From Lucifuga dentata (taxonomy: Eukaryota; Chordata; Actinopteri; Ophidiiformes; Bythitidae), in NCBI GenBank assembly GCA_014773175.1, contig VXCM01000302.1, forward strand, positions 365,293-429,292: 64,000 nt of DNA, given 5' to 3'. Below are positions 34,450 to 45,674 of the stretch, piece after piece (position 1 is the first letter of the stretch; each line of letters starts with the position of its first letter). A program made the translations under genes and the position numbers. The notes below the pieces were generated by a model. It worked only from the letters and a program-made list of their open reading frames with translations. It searched no databases and was not told the origin of the DNA.

Positions 34450-36340
34450 GTACACATACAAGGCAAAAATTTCACTTTGCAAAAATGCAGCATTTGTTTT
34501 ATTCCTTCTTTCACCTGTGGCAGAGGATCAGCCAAATTTAAACCATCATAACACATCACGTTATGTTGATTCATCTTATCTGAGATGCAGCCTATGCTTA
34601 ATGACGCACAGCGTGATTAACAGCCTGGTTCATCCACAGTCCATGCGCCTACAGATGCATATAAAACGCTGAGCGCTCAGCATGCCTTTACGCATGGACT
34701 GTATAATAAAACTTGTCTCAGATATTAATGTGACTTGAGACACACTGCCATATGCTGTTCTGGATCGACTGGCTCCTGAAATTTGTCCTCTGCCTCCTCA
34801 GATGTGGAGCTGCATCTCCAGGACATGTTCAGACTGGCCCACCAAATCCTAAAATCTAGTCTGAAGCGTCATGGTAAAGTTTCAGCTCCTGTAGCAGACA
34901 GAGAAACTCCCCGTGTTCTTTCCTTCCCTCCAGAACTAGATGAATCCACAAATGTTTTCTCTGCTTTTCTGTCAAAAGGATCAGCACCAAATCATCATGG
35001 ATGATGCTGAATCCATTTTGATGTCTGTCGCGCCGCCAAACTTTCTTGATGAGCAGTCAGAAATTCACGTCATGACAGGTGTAAACAGTTTGACACGACA
35101 GTTTTGCGTGCAAATATTCGCATATATGCACCACTTATTCACATTGCATCTGGTGTAAAAAGGCCTTTATGCTTCCCTGCTAATATATTGGATCATCATG
35201 GATCATTTGATGTAATATTTCTATAATTTTACATTATTATTTAAATATTGTCCTTCTGATTCTAATTGCCACATAATAACAGTTCCTAAAATGTAGCTGT
35301 GATACTAATTTGGTTAATTACATTCTTTACAATAAAACTGAAAACACTAAGATTTTGATAGTCTTAGCAATCACACTAACAATTAGTAAATCTGCATGAG
35401 CCTTCGCATGTCCCGTGAATATTCGTGTCCTCACAATGCTGGCTGCTTGGTGACTTAGTGACTTCTTGGGTCCAGTAACACACCAAAAGACAACAGAGCT
35501 GCATGAGCAAACTGCAGTTACCATGGTGACATGCCACAGCTAGCCTGCTGGCTAACTAACTATGAGAAAGCTAGCTAATTCGGTGGCCAGACAATAAATG
35601 ACAAAGTCAGGAGTTTTTACTATCCACTCCTGTCTATAACTGACTGTAAACATGCTGCATCTTTTTATGGAACATTTTAAACTCCAGCAGAGCAGGATTT
35701 TACAAATCTGATGAGACACAGCTAATATGATGCTTCCTCCCTTTTGGACCACAGTTCCCTATGTTCCATCAGAGCTCAGCAGCATCCAGAAGGATTGGGA
35801 CGCCACGCAAATTCACATGTCAAAGTTCAACAAAGTTGAAATCTACGTGAAAGCATCACACAGATTTCTTACTTTGCCACACGCAAATTAATTTTGCCGT
35901 CACACAAATTTAGCGCACCCCCGTGAGCAAATCCAGTATTTGCGCGAATTACATTGAATTGAACTGATTTCGCGACGAAATTTCATCATTAAAAGTGCCA
36001 GTGTGACCACGTGGTTAAGCTTTTATCACAGCTAAAAAAAACAAATGCCCTCAGGTAAATCTGACACCTGAATTCAGAGGTGCGAAATTTGAGTGTTAAC
36101 TTCTAATTATGTGTGCATCTCAACTCTGAATACTGCTGTTTATATGCTGTTTATGCTGTTTAAGATATAAATTGAGTTTAATCCTTTGAAGCAAGCCTAT
36201 GTGAGTTTTGAATTGGAAAAAAAGCACGTTTTTCTTCCCTCAAATTAAAATTTTAATTTATCAGCAATAAATCACTCAGTATACTCAGGTGCTGAAACAG
36301 TCTTTCTTAAGTCCCAACAGTAGCTAACAAACTTCATCTA
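34450..36340. other. Intergenic stretch, no recognised gene
   Basis: The only item of note is a short open stretch at 34801-34872, bordered by a cctcctcag-type acceptor and a GGTAAAG donor, encoding DVELHLQDMFRLAHQILKSS. No protein family is recognised and no partner exon was found, so it is not called as a gene. Confidence 0.4.
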
Positions 36341-37559
36341 CATATTTTGGTGTATTTCATGTCACTAAGTAATTCCCTGACACTGTTATACACACAGGAA
36401 GTAGAGCTATTGTTATTTGTTTACTCACAGGTGTACCTTTTAATGATTTTAAGATGTACCTTAACACATGTATGCATGATTGTAGAAGTCACGGTCATTT
36501 TCTCAGTGAAAGCATCTTCTCCTGGCAGACATACATTTTCTTCTCTGCTCACTGGACCCATTAAATAAGCAACTTTTGCAAAAAAAATTAAAACACATTG
36601 AGCCAGATTCATAAATGGTAATGCGTGATTTACCATGCCAATATGGGCAAAGGAAGAAAAACAATCCTAAAATTTATTGCTCCTGTAATATGTTTTCAAA
36701 AATGGTTGGCAGTACCATAACGTGCGTCATATTTATTGGGCTCAAACATGCAAAATCACCAGTATGTTCCTTTTAGTGGTTTTATCATAAGAATTAAAGT
36801 GATTCAAGAGAATCTTGTGAAATTCATGGAAATTTAATGAGCCTAATTACCACTTATGGTCATAAAGGGCAATACCAGCAATAGTGCTTGTTTGAGCCCA
36901 ATACATACAACCTGCTTACAGAGCCGTGTAAAGGGATTTTCCCTCTTCCTGATTTGTACTACTTTTCGTATTTGTCACACTTTATTCTATCAGATCTTCA
37001 AACGAAATTTAACATCTGAATACTCACAGCCTGGCAATAGAAACCAGCAGATATGAGAAATCATGGCCGACATGCACGACTACAGCACCCCCAGCTCTTC
37101 CTACTGTAAAGTTCCACATTCACACTGGCTAGGAAAACATACTGGAACAAATACACCTGACTTCAGCAAAATATAACACTCCAATGCACACAGTGTTGAG
37201 AGAACAAACACACACAAACCATTCCCATGGCATGAGGAGGGGAGGAGGAAATCTAAAGTTTCAGCCCAGATCAGGTTAGGAATTACACTCCGTCTCTCCT
37301 CCACCAACCCAGGAACACATTAACCCCACCCCAGCCCCGCCTGGTGTTGATGTAGTTGTGGTTGCACACAGACAGCACATGTGCCACACACACACACACA
37401 CGCACGATGTAGAGGTGGTTCAACAGCTGTTGTCACATCATCTGTTTTCAGCCTCTCTGGGTCTGAACGACTGATATTTTTCTTGTTTTTCTCCTCTTTT
37501 TCTGCCTGTTGTCCTCATATTTGTATTATGTGATGTTATTCCACTTTTTGTATAAACTT

Positions 37560-38545
37560 TGGCAACACTATAAGTTTATACAGATCGAGATATACAGACA
37601 CAGATCGATTATAAGATCGTCATAGCAACAGTCAGACATGGTGGTAGTGTGATCGTCATAGCAACAGTCAGACATGACAGTAGTGTGATGGTAGGGGGTT
37701 AAGATCGTCATAGCAACAGTCAGACATGGAGGTGGTAGCATGATGGTAGGAGGTTATGATCGTCATAGCAAGTCAGACATGGTAGTAGTGTGATGGTAGG
37801 GGGTTAAGATCGTCATAGCAACAGCCAGACATGGAGGTGGTAATGTGATGGTGAGATTAAGATTATCACAGCAACAGTAAGACATGGAAATGGTAGCGCG
37901 ATGATAGGGGGTTGCTTTGCTGCTTCAGCCACTCGTCAAAACTGATGGAACCATTAATTCTGTTTCTACCAGAAAATCCTGAAGGAGAAAATCTGTCATC
38001 AGTCCTGATGTGAAACTTCTGCAGCAAGACGACGATCAAAGCAAAGAGCAAGTCACAAAAACTACATGAAGGTTTTGGAGTTCTAGTCCAAGTCCTGACT
38101 TGAAGCCCACTGAGATGCTGCAGGACCTTAAACAGGCTGGAAAACCTCCAATGTGCCTTAATTAAAGCAGCAAAGAAGAGAGAAACTAAATTCCTCCACA
38201 TAATGAAAAAGATTTTATCTCCAGTTATCAGAAGAGTTTGTTGCTGTTATTGCTGCTAAATGTGACACAGCCAGTTATTAACTTTAGGGNAGTTATCAGA
38301 AGAGTTTGTTGCTGTTATTGCTGCTAAATGTGACACAGCCAGTTATTAACTTTAGGGGGTTATTACTTTTTCACATGGTGATAAAGGTGTTGGAGAGATT
38401 TTTTCCTTCAATAAATGAAATGATCATTTAAAAACTGTATTTTATGTTTACTCAGGCTGACTATCATATTCAATTTTGTCTGAAGATCTGAAACAATTAA
38501 GTGACAAATATGCAAAAATAGAAAAAATCATGAAGGAGCAAATGG
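37560..38545 (+). mobile_element. Tc1-like transposon relic with internal tandem array
   Basis: The text from 37905 follows the end of a fish Tc1 element: 'GGGTTGCTTTGCTGCTTCAG', 'AAAATCCTGAAGGAGAAAAT', 'CAAGTCCTGACTTGAAGCCC' and 'AAACAGGCTGGAAAACCTCC'. It ends with 'GTTATTACTTTTTCACATGG' and 'GCAAAAATAGAAAAAATCAT'. The transposase frame is broken. A 55-60-bp internal segment has been tandemly amplified at 37615-37910. The single N at 38290 repeats the preceding ~70 bp. Confidence 0.7.
37615..37910 (+). repeat. Tandem array of a ~60-bp Tc1-derived unit
   Basis: About six units of 'ATCGTCATAGCAACAGTCAG' plus 'ACATGGAGGTGGTAGYRTGA' and 'TGGTAGGGGGTTAAG', with unit-length variation. The second phrase is the usual Tc1 transposase-coding text ('ACATGGTGGTGGTAGTGTGA'), so the array grew from within a Tc1 relic. 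Two related units occur at 58775-58935. Confidence 0.8.
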
Positions 38546-38999
38546 GTCCATACGTGCTACGTTACTGCCAACCATTTTCCAAAACATACTGCTAGAGCAG
38601 TACACTTTGGAATTGTTTTTCCTACCTTCCAGACTGCCACTGGTTTCAGTTCAACATAAAAAACAACTTGTAAAGACTTGAAATATGTTTGAGATAAATA
38701 ATCCATCACAGTAAATTACACTGATTGGCCTCTGATGGTGGTACTGTTATAAGCATGTTTATATTTTGGCCTATTTGTGTATTAAGCTTCGTTTTTTTTT
38801 GTCAAAATAACTTTAACTGATCCAACATGGAGCTTCACGGAAGCCTATGCATGTCTCTGCCAGGAAATATAGTCCTAGGAGACGACAGCTTTTACAGAGA
38901 AATTAAGGGGATTTGGAAAAATAACAGGAAAGGAGGTCATGTGATCACTGACATTTGTCTGTTTGTTAGCAAGATGTCTCAAAAAGCTATCAATGGATT

Positions 39000-39710
39000 T
39001 GGATGAAATTTTGGGGACAGATAGGTAAAAATGTGCACTAAAGACTTATGAAAAAAAAAAAGATTCACCAATCAAGTTGATGATTGCACTACAACCACAG
39101 CAAAATTTTGTCAGTTTTATGTGAACCATACATTGTAAAACCACAATTCTTTTTTTTTTTCTCTATTTGTTGGGCTGAGTTACATCTATCCATGTAGGCC
39201 ACGCCCATTTCCAAATGGTAGATTGTCCACCATTTTGAATTTTCTTTGAATTCTGTCTGAAACTTTGGATCTCAAAATCCATAAAAGCTACAGCAACCAA
39301 ACTTAATAAATCGATTCAAAATCTCATCAACTACACAGGCAAAAAATAAATTACACTGATCGGCCTGATGGTGGCACTGTTATAAGCATGTTTATATTTT
39401 GGCCTATAACTGTTGAACTGTTAAGTGATAGAATCAAGTCTATGGATTCTATGGATCCATAGACTTGATTCAAACATTTAGACCAATCCCATTTTCACCT
39501 GACTAGATTTATTTCTCATTTAAAATTTTTTTTCCCAAAACAGTTATTTCATATCTCCTTCTACAATTTTGGGTCAACTGACACAAAATGTTGCGTGTGG
39601 AATGTCTGGACCAAGTCAGAACAATTTTAATTTTTCAATATTCTTTACGATTTAGCTACCAGCTGCCAAATTGTGCTGTAGAAGAAGGCACCTCTGAGTG
39701 CCTTCTTGTT
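39000..39710 (+). repeat. GGTCCAAGCAC-family repeat
   Basis: Shares 'CACGCCCATTTCCAAATGGT', 'CATTTTGAATTTTCTTTGAA', 'GCTACAGCAACCAAACTTAA' and 'GGCCTGATGGTGGCACTGTT' with copies at 45675-48560. A perfect 16-bp hairpin with a 9-nt loop lies at 39431-39471. Confidence 0.6.
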
Positions 39711-39880
39711 CTTTTACAGTAAAGGTCAGTCACAGATAAAGACACATTTTTCAGTCATTAAAAAAAAAGACAGTGAAATCGTTTTCCTGATGTGTGACAA
39801 ATACCAGAAGGACTGAAATCCATTTGTGTAACAGAACATGAAGCCAATGAGTCAGCATGCAGAGACTGAGAACCAAAAGC

Positions 39881-39886
39881 TTTAAT
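39881..39886 (-). terminator. Candidate lancl2 poly(A) signal ATTAAA
   Basis: ATTAAA on the minus strand, about 360 nt past the lancl2 stop. It is the nearest good hexamer seen, but such hexamers occur by chance in AT-rich DNA. Confidence 0.25.
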
Positions 39887-40245
39887 TCACGTCACACAGC
39901 TTGCAGACTGAGAGCTGGCTGTGTTCCTTTATGTTCATTACCAGCTGGGAAAGGACTGTAATGGGTGAAGTGCAGGAGCCTCTAAGCTGAAGGACCCAAA
40001 ATACTTATTCCCAAAGGACTCACCGCACCAGGAAACAAGGGTAAATCTTCAATGACATGAGCCAATCACACCATCCAACCTACACCATCCAAGCTGTAGT
40101 TTGCCTCTCCTTCTCCTTCTTGATTTTCACCACTTCTGGCTGAAAGCTATATCACAAATCCATCCATGCCCAGCATTTTTGTGATGACTTAAATTCACTT
40201 TGTCCCCTTCCCCCTTTGGCATTCTCAGTCCCATCACCTGGAAGG

Positions 40246-40322
40246 TCAAAGTTCAAAGGCAGGGAAACGGGAATCTTCCGGTTTTGCCATCTCTGAAAGG
40301 TAGTGGATGGCTCCTGCCATAC
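40246..40322 (-). CDS. lancl2: lancl2 terminal exon
   Basis: Minus-strand exon after the acceptor TTCTGGCAG. Two bases complete the Gly codon, then it encodes MAGAIHYLSEMAKPEDSRFP AFEL (split here for length) and a TGA at 40248-40246. This is the last strand-helix unit of the LanC barrel, matching human GMAGAIHFLSDVL...RFPAFEL. The human LANCL2 tail continues a few residues (DSSKRD, from memory), whereas this gene stops right after FEL, as LANCL1 does. The longest open frame here is in another frame; splice phase and homology decide this one. Confidence 0.93.
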
Positions 40323-41210
40323 CTGCCAGAAAAAGCACATCCATTACTTTCAGCCAGAGATTTCATCAGTCTCAGTCATCTAAATATTTTCACGATGATC
40401 ATGCATCAAATTAAGCTCCCACAACTAATACTTTTCACTTTCAACCAGTTTTATGAATTAATTGATTGAAAGGTTTTGCCAATAAAATATTAAACAGTAC
40501 CAAAACTAAAACTGCCATGAATGTATCAGAATAGATAGGTTAGTCTCCTATCAACTGATTAAAGTGGAAATGACACAATTTGACAAAGTTTGATGCTCTC
40601 TCTCAAAGTGTGCTCTTTTATATGATAAAAACAACAAAACATTCTTTGTAAAGTAAGGATGGAGAGACTTCAGAAAGTAATGATTGATCAATACCAATCA
40701 AAAATGTTCTCCNCCCCCCCCCCCCCCCCCCATGGGACACAAAAATAATCTTGCCTTGCTTATTTCACTTAAACAAGTCACTTGACATTTGAAAAGAAAT
40801 ATAATGATACTTCCTTTATCATGTTGCTAAACACACAAATCCTCTACTTTATCAGGTAAGTTAGGTATAAAGCTTTGCTCTGAGCCTCCAACACAACCCA
40901 ACAAGCTCTCAGAAACACATTTTAAACTTCACGTGTGGATTAGATGAGTCTTTTTTTGTTTGTTTTGCTTTTTGCCCGTGTTCAGCAAATAATTAAATCT
41001 GAAAACAACAAAAAGGTACTTTCTATTGACATAACACTGATATCAAAGTTTAAAAGTTATGATTAAAGGAGTTGTGTTACTGTATTGTCCTTCCTTCATT
41101 GTCGTTACACAAATTACAGGCTATTAGATTAACTGAATTGATGGGGATTGTGGGAAGGGAAGAAAAATGCCAAATCAATATTTTAATCCAGTGAAAAGTT
41201 GAACTGATAC
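40323..41210 (-). other. lancl2 last intron
   Basis: Donor GTATCAG, acceptor GGCAG, 888 bp. Contains a C-run with an N at 40713. Nothing coding is seen. Confidence 0.85.
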
Positions 41211-41283
41211 CTTCAAAAAGAGAGTAGGGTCTGTCTGGGATGCGACAGCCATGGGTCCCGTAGTCCAAACACCATTCAGCAAA
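41211..41283 (-). CDS. lancl2: lancl2 exon (FAEWCLDYGTHGCRIPDRPY)
   Basis: A 73-nt minus-strand exon between acceptor TTTGTGTAG and donor GAAG|GTATCAG. It encodes FAEWCLDYGTHGCRIPDRPY SLFE plus one base of the Gly codon completed by the terminal exon. It differs from human LANCL2 (FAEWCLDYGAHGCRIPDRPY, from memory) by one residue over those twenty. This is the segment just before the final barrel repeat. Confidence 0.95.
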
Positions 41284-42354
41284 CTACACAAATAAAAGGC
41301 AACAACAACTTCATTTCTTCATGTTTTCATAAAACAGTTTGTGCTTAATCAGCAAATGCAAAATTAATTCCACATAAAATATTTCCTTAAGTAAACCATT
41401 CCTCTCAGTCATTCTACTTTCAAATGACACAGTTTGGATAATTATCCCCTCTATTGATTAGAACACTGTGACTCACCTGTTCACTTGCAATGATTCTGGC
41501 AAAAGCTGCTTTAATATTGTGTCATATGAAATATGCTAAAGGCAGTATGTGTTTTTGATCAAGATGTGCCATTTGAATTCATAAATGAGCAGACATGGTT
41601 AAAAAAAAGAGACCCAACAAGCAAGTCCAGTTTCCACTGAGTACTTACAAAACCCATGACTAAGAATCAGATAGAAACGAGAAGACATAAGACAGATATG
41701 ATCGCTGTTTGCTGACATTGTTCAGTTTTTTGCTCTGCTGAGTCCAACATCATTTTCTAAGGCTTTGTCCCAATACTCCTCATCACAAAACACCACAATG
41801 ATACACAGCCTCACTACCTAATCACTCATGAAGCTTCATTACGTTAATCAGAGCACCGTGTCACATTAACGTAACGATGTTATCAGTGTGCCACAGGTAA
41901 ACATGCAGATCAGCGTGTTAGCTGAGCTGCTTCATGTTTATCCTGATTCACCTGTTACAGAGAAACGACACATGAAAGCAGCAAAGAAACATGAACTCTG
42001 AGTTACAGCTGCATGTTTAGACATACTAAAATGACATGAAAACACGCATATTAACCCTGTGTGTGTGTGTGTGTGTGTGTGTGTGAGTTTGTGTGTAACA
42101 GGCAGAGCACAGCAGATGAAGTCTCAGTGTCACTAGAATGTGTGAGATCTGACAAATCTCACTGTTTAAATGAAATGATCAATATCAATCAGTTATTGAT
42201 TTATTAATCAGTTATTGATCACTAACATGTGAGACAAATACAGTTTAAAACATCATCAGGTTTCATACTGACGAAATTTATGACCAGAATAAAACATGTC
42301 TTCATTTTAGTGTCTTCAAAACATGTCTTCATTCGACTCTGACGTTATCCGAAT

Positions 42355-43065
42355 CCGCACGTACGTATGCTTGACTCATCCACCCGCACCCACCCGAAGG
42401 AATTATTTTCTCCAATTTAGAGACCCGCACCCGCATGAACATTCCACTCTACCTCTACCGGTGATGACATGGTAACATATTACACTGAAGTAGGATGGTT
42501 TTAATTAAATTAACATTTATTCATATCGTATCATACACATACAGCGCTTTGCAGCTGTTGCAGATAACATCTCCAGCACTTGACTCATCGTGGTTGACTA
42601 CTAAACTAAATCGCTCCACACAGAACTTTTCTGTCCTTCCTTTTTTTTTTTTTTTTTTTNTTTTTTTTTTTTTTTTTGTTTGTTTGTTTTTAATTCTCCT
42701 TTATAAATTTTCTCCTGGATCTTCTTGCCTCTGTTGTACTTGCAGCTCAAGACTTTAAAGCATCCCGCACCTGCCGCTGTGAGAGTATAGTCTGCTAAAT
42801 CATGCCTGACGAACAATTAAGCTTAAAATATGTTGTTCACATTTTAGAGAATGTAATTAATATTTTCCTCATTAATGATGTNAGCTTAAAATATGTTGTT
42901 CACATTTTAGAGAATGTAATTAATATTTTCCTCATTAATGATGTATGAGGCTAATTTCACCCACCCATCCGCTATTAATCAGAAATGTTAATTTTTATGA
43001 CCCTACCCACCCAACCCACGGATCAACCGGGAGCCTGTGGGTATAACTGCAAACCGTGCATCACT
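42355..43065. mobile_element. Possible hAT-like element, CCCGCACCCACCCG type
   Basis: Left part has 'ATCCACCCGCACCCACCCGA' and 'GAGACCCGCACCCGCATGAA'; right part has 'ACCCTACCCACCCAACCCAC' and ends in TGCAAACCGTGCATCAC. This resembles a teleost hAT family with degenerate CCCGCACCC-rich ends. An internal T-run with an N at 42660 and an N join at 42882 are present. Terminal repeats could not be aligned exactly. Confidence 0.4.
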
Positions 43066-43946
43066 AGAATACAGATAATTTAGTTGGTTCAGTGGATATG
43101 GATACCGATAATGATGTACTTGCTCATCCTTAGTAATATCATCGTTGAATCACCAAATTAATGTAGATTAATTCCCTGTTTAAATCTGTTTTATCTGCTT
43201 TATTGAACTGTTTCTTTAGTTTGTCACATAAACAAGAGAACAACAACTGAATAGGTTGATTTCAGATGACGTAATATCCGCTGCAATTTTTCCGCGCAAA
43301 ATATGACTGATGGGCAGAAGTGTTTGTAGTTGTGTGTGAAGGTGAGAGAGAAGAAGTGGTGAGATGCTGTCTAAGCTTTCACCAGAGGACAGCAGCTCTG
43401 ATGAAGGTGTGGGAACATCTCTGTCACTCTGCTTCAATCTGTTTGTCCACAAGCTGATTTTCTGTGTGAATGCTGCACTTTGTCCTGGACATTTAGTAAG
43501 AAGGTGCCACGCCCTGCATTCTGAGATTTCAGTACATTATATGCTGGAAAATATCTCACATATAAGTTTCCGAATCTGCAATGAGTCTGCAAGACAGTCT
43601 CTGGAGCTACGGATTTTCGGAAGCAAGGAATGCTGCATCTCTTCTCTGAGTTCGTATGCGGCTCAGAGCGGCTCCTCCGACAGTCAGCGGACATCGGAGT
43701 GAAGCAGCAAGCTTTCCGTGCATGTTATTTCATAATATAAAACCAGATCTTAAATGTGCTTAAAATAACATTCAAGCCAGTTTTACAAGCGGAGTTGAGA
43801 AGTGTAATTTTACTGGTGATGANTTAAAATAACATTCAAGCCAGTTTTACAAGCGGAGTTGAGAAGTGTAATTTTACTGGTGATGACTGTAGCTGCAGCT
43901 GGCTCCAGACACCTGAAGTGCTGGGAACACTCTTGAAATTGCTCGG

Positions 43947-43954
<8 letters not shown>

Positions 43955-43980
<26 letters not shown>

Positions 43981-44495
43981 GGGGTCCAAGCACGAAGTGC
44001 TACTCAGGCGTCAAAATGTAAACCGATCGGCCTCAAGGTGGTGCTATAATAAGAACTTCAAAATTTTGGCATATATTNTGTAAACCGATCGGCCTCAAGG
44101 TGGTGCTATAATAAGAACTTCAAAATTTTGGCATATATTGGTCTCTAACTTTTGAACCGTAAGCCCTAGAATCAAAATTCTTTTTTCCTTGGATCCCTTG
44201 GATGTATACGAATCTAATCACATAGGCCCCGCCCATTTCTGCCTGACTAGATTTTCCGCCATTTTGAATTGTTTCCGAAAGTTTTTTTCGTATATCCTCC
44301 TACAGTTTTACCTCAATCATCACCAAAATTTGTAGGCAGCATCTCTGGACCAAGCCGCACAAAAGTGCCATTTTAGATTTTTGATATTCTTTACGGTTTT
44401 GCTGCAAATGGCTGAGAAAGTTGTAGGCGTGGCTAATTTGACAAATTGTGCTACAAAATGTGGTATATCTCCTGAAAGAATTAGTCTACTGTAAG
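43955..44495 (+). repeat. GGTCCAAGCAC-family repeat, left part of host copy
   Basis: Starts after (TTA)n (43951-43980) with GGGGTCCAAGCACGAAGTGC, then 'CGATCGGCCTCAAGGTGGTG' and 'CATTTTGAATTGTTTCCGAA', and is interrupted at 44495 by an inserted hAT-like element. It resumes at 45683. The N at 44078 repeats ~55 preceding bases. Confidence 0.75.
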
Positions 44496-45674
44496 CAGTG
44501 CTTGAAGTGGACAAAAAAAGGTGTCAGTGCTCCCCTTATCCAACACAATTTACCATAAATGGTCCATGCAAAGGTGTTTGTGAATATGTGATATACTACA
44601 AAAGAGTTTGTACATCATTGTACTTCAGAGAGAATGGAGACTTCTGATTGGTAGATCAATCAGACGAAGACAAATATGAGGCAGAAATGCAGGTATTGTG
44701 GAGGAGAAATCAGGAAAATGTTAGATTTGATGCCTCAGCAACAATAATCACTTTAACAAACATCATTTAGAATTTAAATTTACATTGAATTAAAAGTTAG
44801 TCAGACTAAAGGCAGATGCCAGAAGGTGCAGCGCTGCATAAAGGATGACGCTGATGTGCAGGTGAATCTGGTAAATCCATTTTAGAGTTTTTTTATTTTG
44901 TAAACGCGTCACATGCAGCAGCTCTGAGCGTCAGAATGAGACGCTCTGCACAAATAAAAATAGTTATGATAGATCAGTGAAAAATCAGACATCTATCATG
45001 ATCAGAATATTAATTCTGTTGTTTCACAGCACCGCTGCTATCGCTTATTTATGTGGAAGTCAGAATAATTGATTCACACATTTCAAGATATCAAAGTTAA
45101 CGAGGTCACGTGAATTCAGTTTATTAATTATAGCGTGTAGAGGATCTATTTTGAAGTAAGTGTAGTTTAAACGGCTCTGTCAGAGCAGATCTATGCTAGA
45201 ATTCCGAGTTTGATTCCGTAACGACTTGTGTGGAAGAATCACTGAGAAATCTGCTTCATTTCTCTGCTTCTCCATCCGTGTCGCCAAACACCCCAGTCTC
45301 CAAAACGTGTGTAGCACGGTAATTTCCATCAAGGTGCGCAAATTCTCCNCCAAACACCCCAGTCTCCAAAACGTGTGTAGCACGGTAATTTCCATCAAGG
45401 TGCGCAAATTCTCCCGTCAAGTTTGTTTTTATGAATCCCAAACTTTGCATGGGAATGCAGCAGTTATAATGAGGTGCCTGGTGTATAGAGATAGACGTTG
45501 CCCTGATTTAATTTGTCTGGCTGCTGTTGTTTTCCTCTGTGTTGTTCTGCAGTAGAGTACCAGAAGATTTATGAGAGGTTCCGGTACGCCCGAAAATGTG
45601 CCAGTACTCTAAAATGAAAATCACAGAGGTCCCGGTACTGCGTACTGGTGCATACCGGCCCACTTCAAGCACTG
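44496..45674 (-). mobile_element. hAT-like element, CAGTGCTTGAAGTGG family, copy B
   Basis: Ends CAGTGCTTGAAGTGGAC and, inverted at 45674, CAGTGCTTGAAGTGGGCC. Flanks are ACTGTAAG (44488-44495) and ACTGTAAC (45675-45682), an 8-bp target duplication with one change. The host repeat has the uninterrupted site CTACTGTAACCAAACTTGG in other copies (about 46394 and 48311), which confirms the insertion. No transposase is present. The N at 45349 repeats ~65 bases. Confidence 0.88.

Noticed and set aside
34783..35004. Exon-like open frame with acceptor and donor-like borders
   Set aside because: No family similarity is recognised and no partner exon exists nearby; borders of this quality occur by chance.
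37615..37910. Spaced repeats considered as a CRISPR array
   Set aside because: Units are contiguous and derived from Tc1 coding text, with no unique spacers; the genome is eukaryotic.
40152..40340. Minus-strand open frame over the lancl2 last exon reading CFFWQVWQEP...
   Set aside because: Wrong frame. The lancl2 protein uses the adjacent frame, fixed by the splice phase of the preceding exon and by homology.
43364..43702. Overlapping 112- and 86-codon frames on opposite strands, considered as a candidate gene
   Set aside because: No recognised domain, no flanking splice or poly(A) evidence, and the region sits between repeats in a lancl2 intron.
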